Assembly: GCF_036231355.1 (NCBI RefSeq)
Contig: NZ_CP109496.1
Span: 5,146,001 to 5,210,000 of the forward strand
Source of the DNA: Streptomyces sp. NBC_01431
Lineage (GTDB): Bacteria > Actinomycetota > Actinomycetes > Streptomycetales > Streptomycetaceae
Length of the DNA: 64,000 nt
Direction: 5' to 3'
Shown here: positions 48,654 to 57,711 of the stretch, piece by piece
Numbering within the stretch: the stretch's first letter is position 1
How the letters are laid out: each line of letters begins with the position of its first letter
Notes under the pieces: generated by a model
Told to the model about the DNA's origin: nothing
The model's database searches: none
What the model saw: only the letters and a program-made list of their open reading frames with translations
Translations under genes and position numbers: made by a program

Positions 48654-50272
48654 AGGATGTCCTCGGGGGTCAGCGGATCGGGCTGTTCGGCGGCGCCGCC
48701 CGGGGGACCGCCGTGCGTCCAGGGGGTGGCCTCCGGGTCGGGCAGCTTCGGGGCGCCGCGCTGCTCGTGCTCGAACAGCGTCCAGCAGAGCCGGTCGCCC
48801 TTGTCCGGCACGGAGCCGGGCGCCGGGTCCCTGCTCCGGCCCATCTTGTCCAGCAGCCGCAGGACCAGCACGCCCTCGGACTCGTACGTCACGAACTCGG
48901 CCTTCTGCGCCTTCTGGGGGCTGCCGTCCAGGGTGCGGAACACCTTCGTGCCCTCGGCGAGGTGCGGGGTGTCGTCGGTGCGCAGGGTGACGAGCGGACG
49001 GGGGCTCGGCCGCTTGGACTGCGACCACTCCTGGACGACCTCGACCACCTCGCCCACGAAGGCCTCGCCCGCGAGTCTGCGGCCCGCCATCACCAGCGGA
49101 TCGTCCAGCGCCTCGCCCGCCTCCAGTTCGGCCTGAGCGCGCTCGCGCCGCAGCAGCTTGGTGGCGGCGGTCACCGCGTCGTCGCGGCGCGGCTGCGGCG
49201 GCTCGCCCGCGGCGATCCGGTCCCGTTGACCGGTGAACGACCAGCGGTCGCTGGTCCAGCGCGCCGCCGCCCGCTCGCCCTCGGGGAGCTCCCGCAGCAG
49301 GTCGAGGGCGCGCCACACCGCCGACCAGGTGGGCATCAGCTGCTCGGCCAGCAGTCGGCGGATCTCCCGCTCCGCGGCGGTCAGTTGGCCCAGCCACTCG
49401 TCCGCGGCCATGCCGTCCTCGGCCGCGTGGAGCGCCTGGCGGGCCCGGTCGTAGCGCTCCACGGCGGGGGCGAGCAGGCGGTTGTCGAACGCCGGGTCGG
49501 TGGCCGGACCGGCCGGCGGGCACAGCAGCTGGCCGGCCGCGTCCCGTTCCAGTTCGGCCTGGAGCGCGGCCTGCGCGCCGGATTCACCGGCGGGCGGGTC
49601 GATCCAGGCGAGCAGCGCGCCCAGGTGCTGGTCCTCCAGGCTGGACTGGCCGGTCGCCCAGTGCCGGTTGAGGAGATCGGTGGCGGCGAGCAGCAGCGCG
49701 GCCCCGGGCGTGCGGGCGCGCTCGCCGTAGTGCGTGAACCAGCGGCCCAGCAGCGGGACCCGGGGCGGCGCCGGATGGGGCGTGTCGGGGTCCTGCTCGG
49801 CGGTGCGGCGGAACCGCATCGAGCGGCCCAGGAGCCGTACGAAGTCGATACCGGCCCGCCCGGGGACGATCAACTGCGGAGCGTCCTCGCACAGTTCGAC
49901 CTCGACCTTGGCCTTCTTGCCGGTCTCGGCATCGGTTTCTCCCCCCGCCTTCGGTTGGGAGGTGTCCGTGCGCTCGACCAGCTCGACGCGGTCGGCGTAC
50001 GCGTCCAGATACGGCAGTACGGCGTCGGCCAGGTCGGCCAGGAACGTGAACCGCAGGTCGCGGTCGCGGGGCTGGGGGACCACGAGCAGCGTCGGGGCCG
50101 CGCGGTCGGTGCCGACGAGCGCGCCGAGCGGGGCGCCCGCCTCGCCTGCCGTGGTGAGCGGCACGAAGACCAGGGGGTGCTCGGAGAGGTGGCGGTGGCG
50201 GACGCCGGCCAGCGGCTGGGCCCGTCCGGTCTCGACGGCCTCCAGCCGGGCCAGCGTGGTGATCAATGACAC
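48650..50272 (-). CDS. Unknown 540-residue protein between nuclease and helicase genes
   Basis: No known domain is recognised. It is soluble, Ala/Arg/Asp-rich, with an N-terminal beta-like part (VFVPLTTAG; PTLLVVPQPRDRDLRFTFLADL), an acidic linker (KAGGETDAETGKKAKVEVE), a helical middle (about 200-380) and a C-terminal beta part (FVTYESEGVLVLRLLDKMG). It ends next to PEDIL and overlaps the helicase by 4 bp. It probably bridges nuclease and helicase or recognises a substrate. GTG 50272; 91 bp separate it from the nuclease stop, with no gene between. Confidence 0.7.
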   Translation of the reverse strand: MSLITTLARLEAVETGRAQPLAGVRHRHLSEHPLVFVPLTTAGEAGAPLGALVGTDRAAPTLLVVPQPRDRDLRFTFLADLADAVLPYLDAYADRVELVERTDTSQPKAGGETDAETGKKAKVEVELCEDAPQLIVPGRAGIDFVRLLGRSMRFRRTAEQDPDTPHPAPPRVPLLGRWFTHYGERARTPGAALLLAATDLLNRHWATGQSSLEDQHLGALLAWIDPPAGESGAQAALQAELERDAAGQLLCPPAGPATDPAFDNRLLAPAVERYDRARQALHAAEDGMAADEWLGQLTAAEREIRRLLAEQLMPTWSAVWRALDLLRELPEGERAAARWTSDRWSFTGQRDRIAAGEPPQPRRDDAVTAATKLLRRERAQAELEAGEALDDPLVMAGRRLAGEAFVGEVVEVVQEWSQSKRPSPRPLVTLRTDDTPHLAEGTKVFRTLDGSPQKAQKAEFVTYESEGVLVLRLLDKMGRSRDPAPGSVPDKGDRLCWTLFEHEQRGAPKLPDPEATPWTHGGPPGGAAEQPDPLTPEDIL

Positions 50273-50363
50273 CGGGCGGCCTCCGGGGTGGCGCGCCGGG
50301 CGAGAGGAGGCTCGGCGAGGACGACCGCGCTGGGCACGGCCGCGCTCAGCGCTCGGGATTCAC

Positions 50364-51512
50364 TCAGGACGGGCATGCGATCGCCTCCCTGCGCAGGGCC
50401 GCCGCGCGGCGTACCGCGGCGACCGTCGGATCGTCGGGGTCGCCCGATGCTCCGCGGGCCGCCGACAGGACCTCGCCGATCGTGACCAGGCCGCCGAGCT
50501 CGCCCCGCAGACTCCGGCCGAGCGCCGTCACCGCGCCCTCGGCGCGAGCCCGCTCGCGGCAGTGGAAGGCCAGCTCGCAGGCGGCCAGACACTCCGGCGC
50601 GTACACCGCGGGCACCGCCTCGACCGCGGCCGCCAGCGCGTCGCCGCTCTGGCCGTCGAGGTCGAAGGTGGTACCGGGGGGCAGGGCATCCGCGATGTCC
50701 TCGATACGGGCAAGACGTGTCAACTGGCGCCGGGTGACCGACAGTTGCTTGCGTACGTCGACCACGGAGGCGGTCGGCAGGTTGGAGAAGTCCTTGGGGC
50801 AGACCAGCAGTACCGAGTGGTCCACGGCGGCTCGGCCGGTGGCGGCGGCGACCCGTTCGAGGGCCAGTACGTAGACCGCCGACTGGCGGGCGGCCGCGCC
50901 CACCTTCGACGGGTCGGCCGCCGCGTCGATCATGGGGAACGACTTGATCTCGACGACCGTCCAGCGGCCGTCGGGGTGCACCACCACCGCGTCCGGCTCC
51001 AGATAGGCGGGGGAGCCCGCCACGTCCAGGGCCAGCATCGGATGGTCGAGGAAGGCCCAGTGCCCGGCGGCGGTGGCCTCCCGCAGGGCGAGGGCGGTGC
51101 GGGCCGCGCGGCCCTCGGGGCCGGCCGCCGCGAGATCGGGGGCGAGCACGTCGCACGGCGGCTGTGAGCCCGCGCCCATCCGCTCGTGCAGCAGGCGCAG
51201 CAGCTCGGTGCCGCCGTCGCCCTTCACCTTCGCCTCGAAGGCGTTGCCCCGCATGAACGCGAACTGGGACTGGCCGAACGCGGCCGACGGTGAGCCGATC
51301 GCCTCGGCGAGCGCGCCCTTGTCCACCCCGGCGCCGTCGAGCAGGGCGCGTCTGCGGCAGCCCGGGTTCGCGGCGAGGGCCGCGAGCGCGCGTGCGTCCA
51401 GCGGACGGGCCGGGACGGTCGGCCCGCGCAGCTCAGCGAGCCGGCGACGCAGCGCCGTCGTCGGCTTCCGCGGGGGTGGTGGAGGGGGCCCGCTGCCCAG
51501 GGATTCGCTCAC
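50364..51512 (-). CDS. PD-(D/E)XK nuclease with Cas4/AddB/Dna2-type Fe-S cysteines
   Basis: A protein of about 382 residues. The nuclease motif is LEPDAVVVHPDGRWTVVEIK: Asp, then E-x-K. One Cys lies early (ANPGCRRRALLDG) and three late (PECLAACELAFHCRE, spacing C-x3-C-x5-C); this split arrangement matches the 4Fe-4S cluster of Cas4, AddB and Dna2. An early Pro-run (GPPPPPPRKP) precedes the domain. The start may be GTG 51512 or TTG 51542; either overlaps the PAP2 gene by 80-110 bp. It heads the operon with the unknown protein and helicase. Confidence 0.8.
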   Translation of the reverse strand: MSESLGSGPPPPPPRKPTTALRRRLAELRGPTVPARPLDARALAALAANPGCRRRALLDGAGVDKGALAEAIGSPSAAFGQSQFAFMRGNAFEAKVKGDGGTELLRLLHERMGAGSQPPCDVLAPDLAAAGPEGRAARTALALREATAAGHWAFLDHPMLALDVAGSPAYLEPDAVVVHPDGRWTVVEIKSFPMIDAAADPSKVGAAARQSAVYVLALERVAAATGRAAVDHSVLLVCPKDFSNLPTASVVDVRKQLSVTRRQLTRLARIEDIADALPPGTTFDLDGQSGDALAAAVEAVPAVYAPECLAACELAFHCRERARAEGAVTALGRSLRGELGGLVTIGEVLSAARGASGDPDDPTVAAVRRAAALRREAIACPS

Positions 51513-52320
51513 CCGGGGAAGTCTCGCATCCACCACTGACAATCGGGGCGCCCGTGGCGGAAGAGGCGGGCGCGAAGCGGGCCCCCAGGCGGGCCGTGAG
51601 CCGCAGCAAGGGCCGTGAGAGCAGCAGGCCGACGCCCATCACGGCGACACCGGCGAGCGCGTCGAGGAGGTAGTGGTTGGCGGTGCCCATCACCACGAAC
51701 GTGATGAGCAGCGGGTAGGCGACCGCCGCGACCTTGGCCGGCTTGTTGCCGCCGAACCGCCACAGCATCACCCCGCACCACAGCGCCCACCCCACGTGCA
51801 GGCTGGGCATCGCGGCGAACTGGTTGGTCATCCCGCCAAGACCGCGCGGCGCGCTCGCGTCGGCGCCCCACCAGCCGTACGAGCCGTACTGCGCCATCGT
51901 GTCGGTGAAGCCGTGCACCGGGGCGAGGAGGCGGGGCGGGCAGGTCGGCAGGAAGGTGAAGCCGATCAGGCCGAGCATGGTGGAGGTCATCAGCCAGCCG
52001 CGCGCGGCCCGGTACTGCCCCGGGCGGCGGCGGAACAGCCAGACCAGGACGGCCGGGGTGACCAGGTAGTGCAGGGAGGCGTACACGAAGTCGGCGGGTA
52101 TGCCCAGCGCCGGGGTGCGCGTGAAGAGCCGGTTGAGCGGATGCTCCAGGTTGATGTGGAGCGCCTGCTCGATGCGCAGGATGTCCAGACCGTGGGCGAC
52201 GGCCAGCGGCTCGTCTCCGCGTACGATCAGCCGTCCCAGGGAGTAGACCCCGTACACGAGCGCCAGGAGCGGGAGTTCGGTCCACCAGCGCGGTCGCGTG
52301 GCGTGGAGCGGCGGCTGCAT
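51433..52320 (-). CDS. PAP2-superfamily membrane phosphatase
   Basis: A 295-residue protein with about six helices. The PAP2 motifs are visible as AAMPSLHVGWALW (second motif) and MGTANHYLLDALAG (third motif, with the His and Asp). The first KxxxxxxRP motif is weak (PTCPPRLLAP), as in the inositol-phosphorylceramide-synthase-like subset. Start ATG 52320. The last 35 residues are a polar tail overlapping the nuclease start. It may act on lipid phosphates or transfer lipid head groups. Confidence 0.8.
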   Translation of the reverse strand: MQPPLHATRPRWWTELPLLALVYGVYSLGRLIVRGDEPLAVAHGLDILRIEQALHINLEHPLNRLFTRTPALGIPADFVYASLHYLVTPAVLVWLFRRRPGQYRAARGWLMTSTMLGLIGFTFLPTCPPRLLAPVHGFTDTMAQYGSYGWWGADASAPRGLGGMTNQFAAMPSLHVGWALWCGVMLWRFGGNKPAKVAAVAYPLLITFVVMGTANHYLLDALAGVAVMGVGLLLSRPLLRLTARLGARFAPASSATGAPIVSGGCETSPGERIPGQRAPSTTPAEADDGAASPAR

Positions 52321-52526
52321 CCGGAAGGTTCCCCCAATTGGTCCTCGGACTGCCCTCAGGGGGCCTCTGGGTCTTTGACGTGCGTTCAACCGTACGGTGT
52401 AAGCGATTGCGTTCGCGCAGCACCCCGGCGTACCGGTCAGACGCCGGGATCCGGCCACGGGTTGCCTCGGGCGGTACGCGATGATGGTCACTGGCACTTT
52501 TCGTATGGAATCAGGAGATATGACCC

Positions 52527-53132
52527 ATGGCAGCCGCCGCACCGCGCATTCTGCTGGCCCGGCACGGGCAGACCCAGTGGTCGCTCGTGGGCAAGCACAC
52601 CGGCCGGACCGACATTCCGCTCCTTGAAGAGGGCCGTCGCGGCGCGAAGCTGCTCGGTGAGCGGCTGCACCGGGGGCCGTGGGGCGGGCTGCCGGGCGTC
52701 GAGGTCCGTACCAGCCCGCTGGTGCGCGCCGCCGAGACGTGTGAGCTCGCCGGGTTCGGTGAGCGGGCCGAGCCGTGGGACGCGCTGATGGAGTTCGACT
52801 ACGGCGCCTACGAGGGCATGGCTCCGGCCGAGATCCAGGCCGTCCGGCCCGGCTGGTTCATCTGGCGCGACGGGGTGCCGGACGGGGAGACCCTCGCCCA
52901 GGTCTCCGCGCGGGCGGACGAAGTGGTCGACTGGGCGCGCTCGGCGGGGCGCGACGTGCTGGTCTTCGCGCACGGGCACATCCTGCGGTCCATCGCCGCG
53001 CGCTGGCTGGGCGAGGACATCTCCTTCGCCGCCCGCATCCGCCTGGACCCGACGTCGCTGTCGGTCCTGGGATGGGCGTACGGGGACCCGGCGCTGGAGC
53101 GCTGGAACGACACGGGCCACTTGGAGCCGTAA
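52527..53132 (+). CDS. Histidine phosphatase family protein
   Basis: A 201-residue phosphoglycerate-mutase-like protein. The RHGQT motif (ILLARHGQTQWS) has the catalytic His, EFDYGAYEGM the acid, and VFAHGHILRSIAARW the second His. It probably dephosphorylates a small sugar or nucleotide. ATG 52527 follows AGGAG at 52511-52515. It is divergent from PAP2, about 206 bp apart, and stands alone. The 160 bp after it hold a CG-rich hairpin and a CTCCTCAATCGCCGGAGGGG motif common in Streptomyces spacers. Confidence 0.85.
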   Translation: MAAAAPRILLARHGQTQWSLVGKHTGRTDIPLLEEGRRGAKLLGERLHRGPWGGLPGVEVRTSPLVRAAETCELAGFGERAEPWDALMEFDYGAYEGMAPAEIQAVRPGWFIWRDGVPDGETLAQVSARADEVVDWARSAGRDVLVFAHGHILRSIAARWLGEDISFAARIRLDPTSLSVLGWAYGDPALERWNDTGHLEP

Positions 53133-53292
53133 CCCCCGCCCCCGGGGGCCCGCCCCCGGGCCCCCGCTCCTCAATCGCCGGAGGGGCTGGGGCGTTGTCG
53201 CAAGGGGACCGAGAGGTGCGGCCGTGCTGCTGGGCCCTGGCCCGCGGTGGGCCCATCGCGCTGGGCGGGGGAGTCCTCTTGCGGGGGCGGGG

Positions 53293-54717
53293 TTATACGG
53301 CTGCCGTTGCCCGCCGCTCCAGGAAGCACGCCACCTCCGGCGACGCCCGGTGCGGGGCCAGGATGCGGGACGTGTCGGCCAGCATCGCCTGGACGCGGGT
53401 CGACTGGACCTGGTTCAGAAGGTCCAGGACCTGGTGGCCGACCGCCGCGGACTCCGCGGGCGCCCCCGCCCGCGCGAGGTCGTCGGCCAGCTCGGCCCGG
53501 TACAGCGCCAGGTTCCGCGCGAAGTGCGGATCCTGCGCCGTCGCCGCCCGGTGGGCGTGGCGCGCCGCCCGCGACCACTCGCCGAGCGTCGACCAGCACT
53601 GCGCCTGGAGCATCTCAAGCTCGGCCTCCACGAAGAAGGTCATCCACTCCGGATCGGCCTCGCAGGCACCCCGCGCGAACTGGCTGTGCGCCCGAGCGAG
53701 CGACTCCTCGCAGGCCGAGCGGTCGCCGAGCCCCGCCCAGCCCCCGGCCTCGCGCAGCGCGAGCAGGGACAGCAGCCGGGGCGAGGCCACCAGGCGGGCC
53801 GCGCGCTCGCCCGCCTGCGCCGCCCGCATCGCCTCGCGCGGGCGGCCCATGTCCCGGGCCAGGAACGACATGTTGCAGAAGGCGTGTGCCTCCAGACCCG
53901 GATCGCCCGCGAGCCGAGCCGTGGCGAGCGCCTCCGCGTAGTGCGAGCGCGCCTCCTCGAAGCGGCCCGAGTCGTGCGCCAACCAGCCGACGGAGATGGC
54001 CAGTTCACCCGCCCCGGTGTGCAGCCGCTCATGCGTAGAGCGCCGGGCCGCACCTGCTTCGAGCAGGGCGTACGCGGTCCGCAGGGGCTGTGCGGCGCGC
54101 TGGTAGAGGCCGTCCGCGCCATGCCGGTCGTCCAGCAGCCTGATCCTTCGCACCGCCTCCTCGACGGCGTTCACCTCTGCCTCGCCGACGCGCCGGGCGG
54201 GATGCACGGGCGCCGGGCCGAGACCCAGTGAGACGGTCGCCACCGCGGCGGTGGAACCCGTCATGAATGCGCGACGCAGCACGTCGCTCTCCTCGTGGTT
54301 CTGGAAGTTCTGATGGTCGGACGGTTGGTGGTGCGGTTTGCCCTGCCAGGACACGAGGCGGATCGGGGGCGTACCGGGAACCGCGCGCGCCCCGCGGCCC
54401 CGTACCGTCTCCCTTGCCGAGAACCCCAAGTCCGCCAGGGTCAAACCCGGGAACATGTGCCGGAAGACCCTTTCGTACGCGTAGTTGGGGCAGCGGATCT
54501 CGCCGTTCTCCACGCGTCCGATGTAGCGGGCGTCGCAGGCGACCTGCTCGCCGATCTCGCGGGCGGCCCGGCGGACCGCGGCCGCGAACTCACCCGGCGA
54601 GCGTGCGCCCCGCAACTGCCGGAAAGAGGTGTTGGGTTCCCGTGTGAGGGGGCGCCGCGCCTGCGGGTCTTCCGCGTTCGCCCGGGGATCTGCCTGGGGA
54701 TCTGATGACGGCGCCAT
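53293..54717 (-). CDS. XRE-type regulator with TPR repeats
   Basis: A 474-residue protein. The N-terminus has a helix-turn-helix-like domain (FAAAVRRAAREIGEQVACDA, then RYIGRVENGEIRCP). The rest is TPR-like helices (ELAISVGWLAHDSGRFEEAR; HYAEALATARLAGDPGLEAH; ARAHSQFARGACEADPEW). This is the NsdA-like layout common in Streptomyces, where such proteins affect development and antibiotics; exact identity is not clear. It is transcribed alone. Confidence 0.75.
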   Translation of the reverse strand: MAPSSDPQADPRANAEDPQARRPLTREPNTSFRQLRGARSPGEFAAAVRRAAREIGEQVACDARYIGRVENGEIRCPNYAYERVFRHMFPGLTLADLGFSARETVRGRGARAVPGTPPIRLVSWQGKPHHQPSDHQNFQNHEESDVLRRAFMTGSTAAVATVSLGLGPAPVHPARRVGEAEVNAVEEAVRRIRLLDDRHGADGLYQRAAQPLRTAYALLEAGAARRSTHERLHTGAGELAISVGWLAHDSGRFEEARSHYAEALATARLAGDPGLEAHAFCNMSFLARDMGRPREAMRAAQAGERAARLVASPRLLSLLALREAGGWAGLGDRSACEESLARAHSQFARGACEADPEWMTFFVEAELEMLQAQCWSTLGEWSRAARHAHRAATAQDPHFARNLALYRAELADDLARAGAPAESAAVGHQVLDLLNQVQSTRVQAMLADTSRILAPHRASPEVACFLERRATAAV

Positions 54718-54948
54718 GGCTCGACAGCTCTCTCTGGCGGGGTGATGCGGAGCAAGAACGTACCTGCTGCGGAGTGGCGTTCACACGGCGTTTGCCTACA
54801 AACCGGATATCTCATCCCCGATCCGCCATGAAATGCCATCCTTTGCGGCGGCGTGCCGCCGTTCCCCTTGACGCGCAAGGGCGTTGAACCATGCGGAGAG
54901 CGCCATACACCGCAGAAACGCGGAGGGCTTGCCTTGTTGGAGGACTGC

Positions 54949-55428
54949 GTGGACACCGACACCGACATCGACATCACCGGCTCCCGAACGCAGACGACGA
55001 CCGCCCGTCATCCGCACGCACCTCAGGCGAGCGTCCCGCCGTCCTGCTCGCGCGTTGAGGAGCCCTGCGACCTGGTGACCGTGCCCGCCCGGCAGGGCCT
55101 GGAGGCCGTCGACATCATCCGGCGCGGCACCGCGGCGGCGGCCGTCGGCCCGGTCCTGCACGACGGGACCTGCGACACCCTCGGCTTCCTGGTGCCGCCG
55201 GGCACCGCCGCGGCCTGGGACGTGCCGGGCAGCGCCTGTACGGAGACCGACGGCCGCGGCCTGCGCATCACGGGCCTGCCCGCCGCGCCCCCCGTCACCG
55301 GCTCGGGGTGGCTGCTCCCGCCGGACACCGCCGAGGTCACCGACCCGGGCCTGCTCCGCGAGGCCCTCGGCGAGGCGGCCCGGATGATCGAGGCCGCGGA
55401 CGGTATTCGCGAGGCCGAGGGGCGCTAG
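54949..55428 (+). CDS. Conserved-looking protein, unknown (159 aa)
   Basis: GTG 54949 follows GGAGG (54939-54943) with a 5-bp spacer. It has an Asp/Thr-rich N-terminus, then a compact beta-rich domain (LVTVPARQGLEAVDIIRRG, LGFLVPPGTAAAWDVPG, GSGWLLPPDTAEVTDPGLL). Similar proteins sit in many Streptomyces core regions, but I do not recognise a function. 69 bp separate it from the next gene in the same direction. Confidence 0.6.
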   Translation: MDTDTDIDITGSRTQTTTARHPHAPQASVPPSCSRVEEPCDLVTVPARQGLEAVDIIRRGTAAAAVGPVLHDGTCDTLGFLVPPGTAAAWDVPGSACTETDGRGLRITGLPAAPPVTGSGWLLPPDTAEVTDPGLLREALGEAARMIEAADGIREAEGR

Positions 55429-55497
55429 CGCAGGGGCTCGTTCTGCCCCCGGGGGCTCGGGAAGGCGGTGCCCGCCGGCACGGTCGATAATGGCCGG

Positions 55498-56355
55498 ATG
55501 GCGAAAAGCAGCAGGCGGCGCGGGCCCGAGCCCGTGGTCGAGACCGTGGACGGCGGTCTCGCGGAGCTCATACCCGACCGGGACCGGACCGGCGGGTGGA
55601 CCCTGCTGCTCGACGGCGCACCGCAGTCCCACGTCGACCTCGACGCCCCGCAGCGTCTGACCTTCGAGTACCAGCGGCGCCTCGGCCACGTCATCGACCT
55701 CGCCGCGCCGCCCGGCCGGGCGCTGAACGTGCTGCACCTCGGCGGCGGTGCCTTCACCCTGGCCCGCTACATCGCGGCCACCCGCCCCCGCTCCACCCAG
55801 CAGATAGTCGAGCTCGACGCCGCGCTGGTCCAGCTCGTGCGCCGCGAGCTGCCGCTCGACCCCGGGGCCCGGATCCGGGTGCGGAGCGGGGACGCGCGGG
55901 CCGGGCTCGCCAAGCTCCCCGACGACTGGGCCGACCTCGTCATCGCGGACGTGTTCAGCGGTGCGCGCACCCCCGCGCATCTGACCAGCACCGAGTTCCT
56001 GGCGGACGTACGCAGGGTGCTGAAGCCGGGCGGAACGTACGCCGCGAACCTCGCCGACGGGCCGCCGCTCGCGCATCTGCGGGGCCAGATCGCCACCGCC
56101 GCCGGGGTCTTCCCCGAGCTCGCGCTCGCCGCCGATCCGACGGTGCTGCGCGGCAAACGGTTCGGGAACGCGGTGCTCGTCGGCTCGGCCGTGGCGCTGC
56201 CGGTCGCCGAGCTGACCCGGCGGATCGCGGGCGACCCACACCCCGGACGCGTCCAGCACGGACGGGAGCTCGCCGACTTCACCGGCGGGGCGACCGCGGT
56301 GAGCGACGCGAGCGCGAAGCCCTCGCCCGCCCCGCCGGCCGGGGCCTTCCGGTGA
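55498..56355 (+). CDS. Spermidine-synthase-like methyltransferase-fold protein
   Basis: A 285-residue protein of the spermidine synthase/PABMT fold. It begins with a beta-rich part (AELIPDRDRTGGWTLLLDGA), then RLTFEYQRRLGHVIDL, LHLGGGAFTLARYIAAT (SAM-binding-like motif I), IVELDAAL (motif II) and DLVIADVFSGARTPAHL (post II). The typical D-x-x-Y residues for polyamine chemistry are not clear, so it may not make spermidine. ATG 55498. Confidence 0.75.
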   Translation: MAKSSRRRGPEPVVETVDGGLAELIPDRDRTGGWTLLLDGAPQSHVDLDAPQRLTFEYQRRLGHVIDLAAPPGRALNVLHLGGGAFTLARYIAATRPRSTQQIVELDAALVQLVRRELPLDPGARIRVRSGDARAGLAKLPDDWADLVIADVFSGARTPAHLTSTEFLADVRRVLKPGGTYAANLADGPPLAHLRGQIATAAGVFPELALAADPTVLRGKRFGNAVLVGSAVALPVAELTRRIAGDPHPGRVQHGRELADFTGGATAVSDASAKPSPAPPAGAFR

Positions 56356-56364
56356 GCCCGCCGG

Positions 56365-56931
56365 TCAGGTGTTGTTGATCTCCACCATGGGCGGGTGGCC
56401 GTTCCAGGTGCAGAAGACCGAGACGGTCTCGGTGCCGCGGGTGAACGTGACCCGGATCCACTCCGGCTGGATCCAGCGCTGCATCTGCCAGCCCGAGGCG
56501 GGCGTCGCCGAGACCAGTTGGGCCGACCTGTCGCCGAGGTCGAAGACGACCCGGCCGCCCGACACGTTGTAGCCCTTCACGGTGCCGGAGTTGGCCGGGT
56601 CCTCCGAAGTGGCGGGCGGCGAGGGCGACTTGGCGTCTGACGACGGGGATCGGCTGCCCGACGGCTGCCCGTCCCCGGGGCTCTTCGACGCCTTCTGCGT
56701 TGCGGAGGCCGACGGTGCGGCCGGGGTCTGCCTGGGGCGCTGGGTCGACGACGACAGCGGCCGGGTGTTCTGCGCGGTGTGCACGTCGCCGCTGATCGGC
56801 AGGGCGCGGGGCGGGTCGTACGCCGTCCCCGCCATCACCGTGTGGACACCCCACCAGGAGAGCGTGACCGCCGCGCCCGTGGCGAGCGACCATGCCAAAC
56901 CGTGTACGAGTCCTCTGTGCATCCGGGCCAT
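56365..56931 (-). CDS. Single-pass secreted or membrane-anchored protein, unknown
   Basis: A 188-residue protein with an N-terminal helix (GLAWSLATGAAVTLSWWGV), a Ser/Pro-rich stretch (about 55-105) and a beta-rich outside domain containing VVFDLGDRSAQLVSATPASG and VSVFCTWNGHPPMVEI. ATG 56931 or 56922. It is divergent from a two-component system, so it could be a target or sensor partner. Its stop is 10 bp from the convergent spermidine-synthase-like gene. Confidence 0.6.
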   Translation of the reverse strand: MARMHRGLVHGLAWSLATGAAVTLSWWGVHTVMAGTAYDPPRALPISGDVHTAQNTRPLSSSTQRPRQTPAAPSASATQKASKSPGDGQPSGSRSPSSDAKSPSPPATSEDPANSGTVKGYNVSGGRVVFDLGDRSAQLVSATPASGWQMQRWIQPEWIRVTFTRGTETVSVFCTWNGHPPMVEINNT

Positions 56932-57021
56932 ACTGCACCACGAGCCCCAGCCGTGTCCCGCCCCGCCCGTCCGCACTCCCACCAGGGACCCGGATCCTCC
57001 CGATGGCGTACGGTGCGGCCC

Positions 57022-57711
57022 ATGGCAAGTGTGCTCGTGGTCGAGGACGACCAGTTTGTCCGCTCCGCCCTCATCCGCCACCTCACCGAGGCCTCCCACA
57101 CCGTACGGAGCGTCGGCACGGCACTGGAGGCGCTGCGCGAAGTGGCCCATTTCCGGTTCGACCTGGTCATCCTGGACCTCGGGCTGCCCGATCTGGACGG
57201 GTCCGAGGCGCTGAAGATGCTGCGCGGCATCACCGACGTACCGGTGATCATCGCGACCGCGCGGGACGACGAGACGGAGATCGTGCGGCTGCTCAACGAC
57301 GGTGCGGACGACTACCTCACCAAGCCGTTCTCCGTGGAGCACCTCTCCGCGCGGATGGCCGCCGTGCTGCGCCGGGCGCGTGCCACGGCCGGGGCCGAGC
57401 CTCCGTCGCGGGTCCTCCAGGTCGGCGGGCTCCGCGTCGACCCGCTGCGCCGGCAGGCCGAACTCGACGGCGCCCAGCTCGATCTGACCCGGCGCGAGTT
57501 CGACCTGCTCGCCTTCCTGGCCGGGCGGCCCGGTGTGGTCGTGCCGCGCAAGGAGCTGCTCGCCGAGGTGTGGCAGCAGTCCTACGGCGACGACCAGACC
57601 ATCGACGTCCATCTGTCCTGGCTGCGGCGGAAGTTGGGGGAGACCGCGGCCCGGCCGCGCTATCTGCACACCCTGCGGGGCGTGGGCGTGAAGCTGGAGC
57701 CCCCGAGGTGA
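57022..57711 (+). CDS. OmpR-family response regulator
   Basis: A 229-residue regulator. The receiver begins VLVVEDDQFVRSALIR (acidic pair), phospho-acceptor Asp in LVILDLGLPDLDG, then the Thr in IIATARDD and Lys in DDYLTKPFSVEHL. The C-terminal winged helix (LDLTRREFDLLAFLAGRPGV; YGDDQTIDVHLSWLRRKLGE) is OmpR/PhoB type. Its stop overlaps the kinase GTG by 4 bp. Signal unknown. Confidence 0.92.
   Translation: MASVLVVEDDQFVRSALIRHLTEASHTVRSVGTALEALREVAHFRFDLVILDLGLPDLDGSEALKMLRGITDVPVIIATARDDETEIVRLLNDGADDYLTKPFSVEHLSARMAAVLRRARATAGAEPPSRVLQVGGLRVDPLRRQAELDGAQLDLTRREFDLLAFLAGRPGVVVPRKELLAEVWQQSYGDDQTIDVHLSWLRRKLGETAARPRYLHTLRGVGVKLEPPR

Noticed and set aside
50364..51512. Cas4 of a CRISPR system
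   Set aside because: The Fe-S nuclease pattern fits Cas4, but no other cas genes or arrays are present and the partner is an SF1 helicase, so a Dna2/AddB-like role is preferred.
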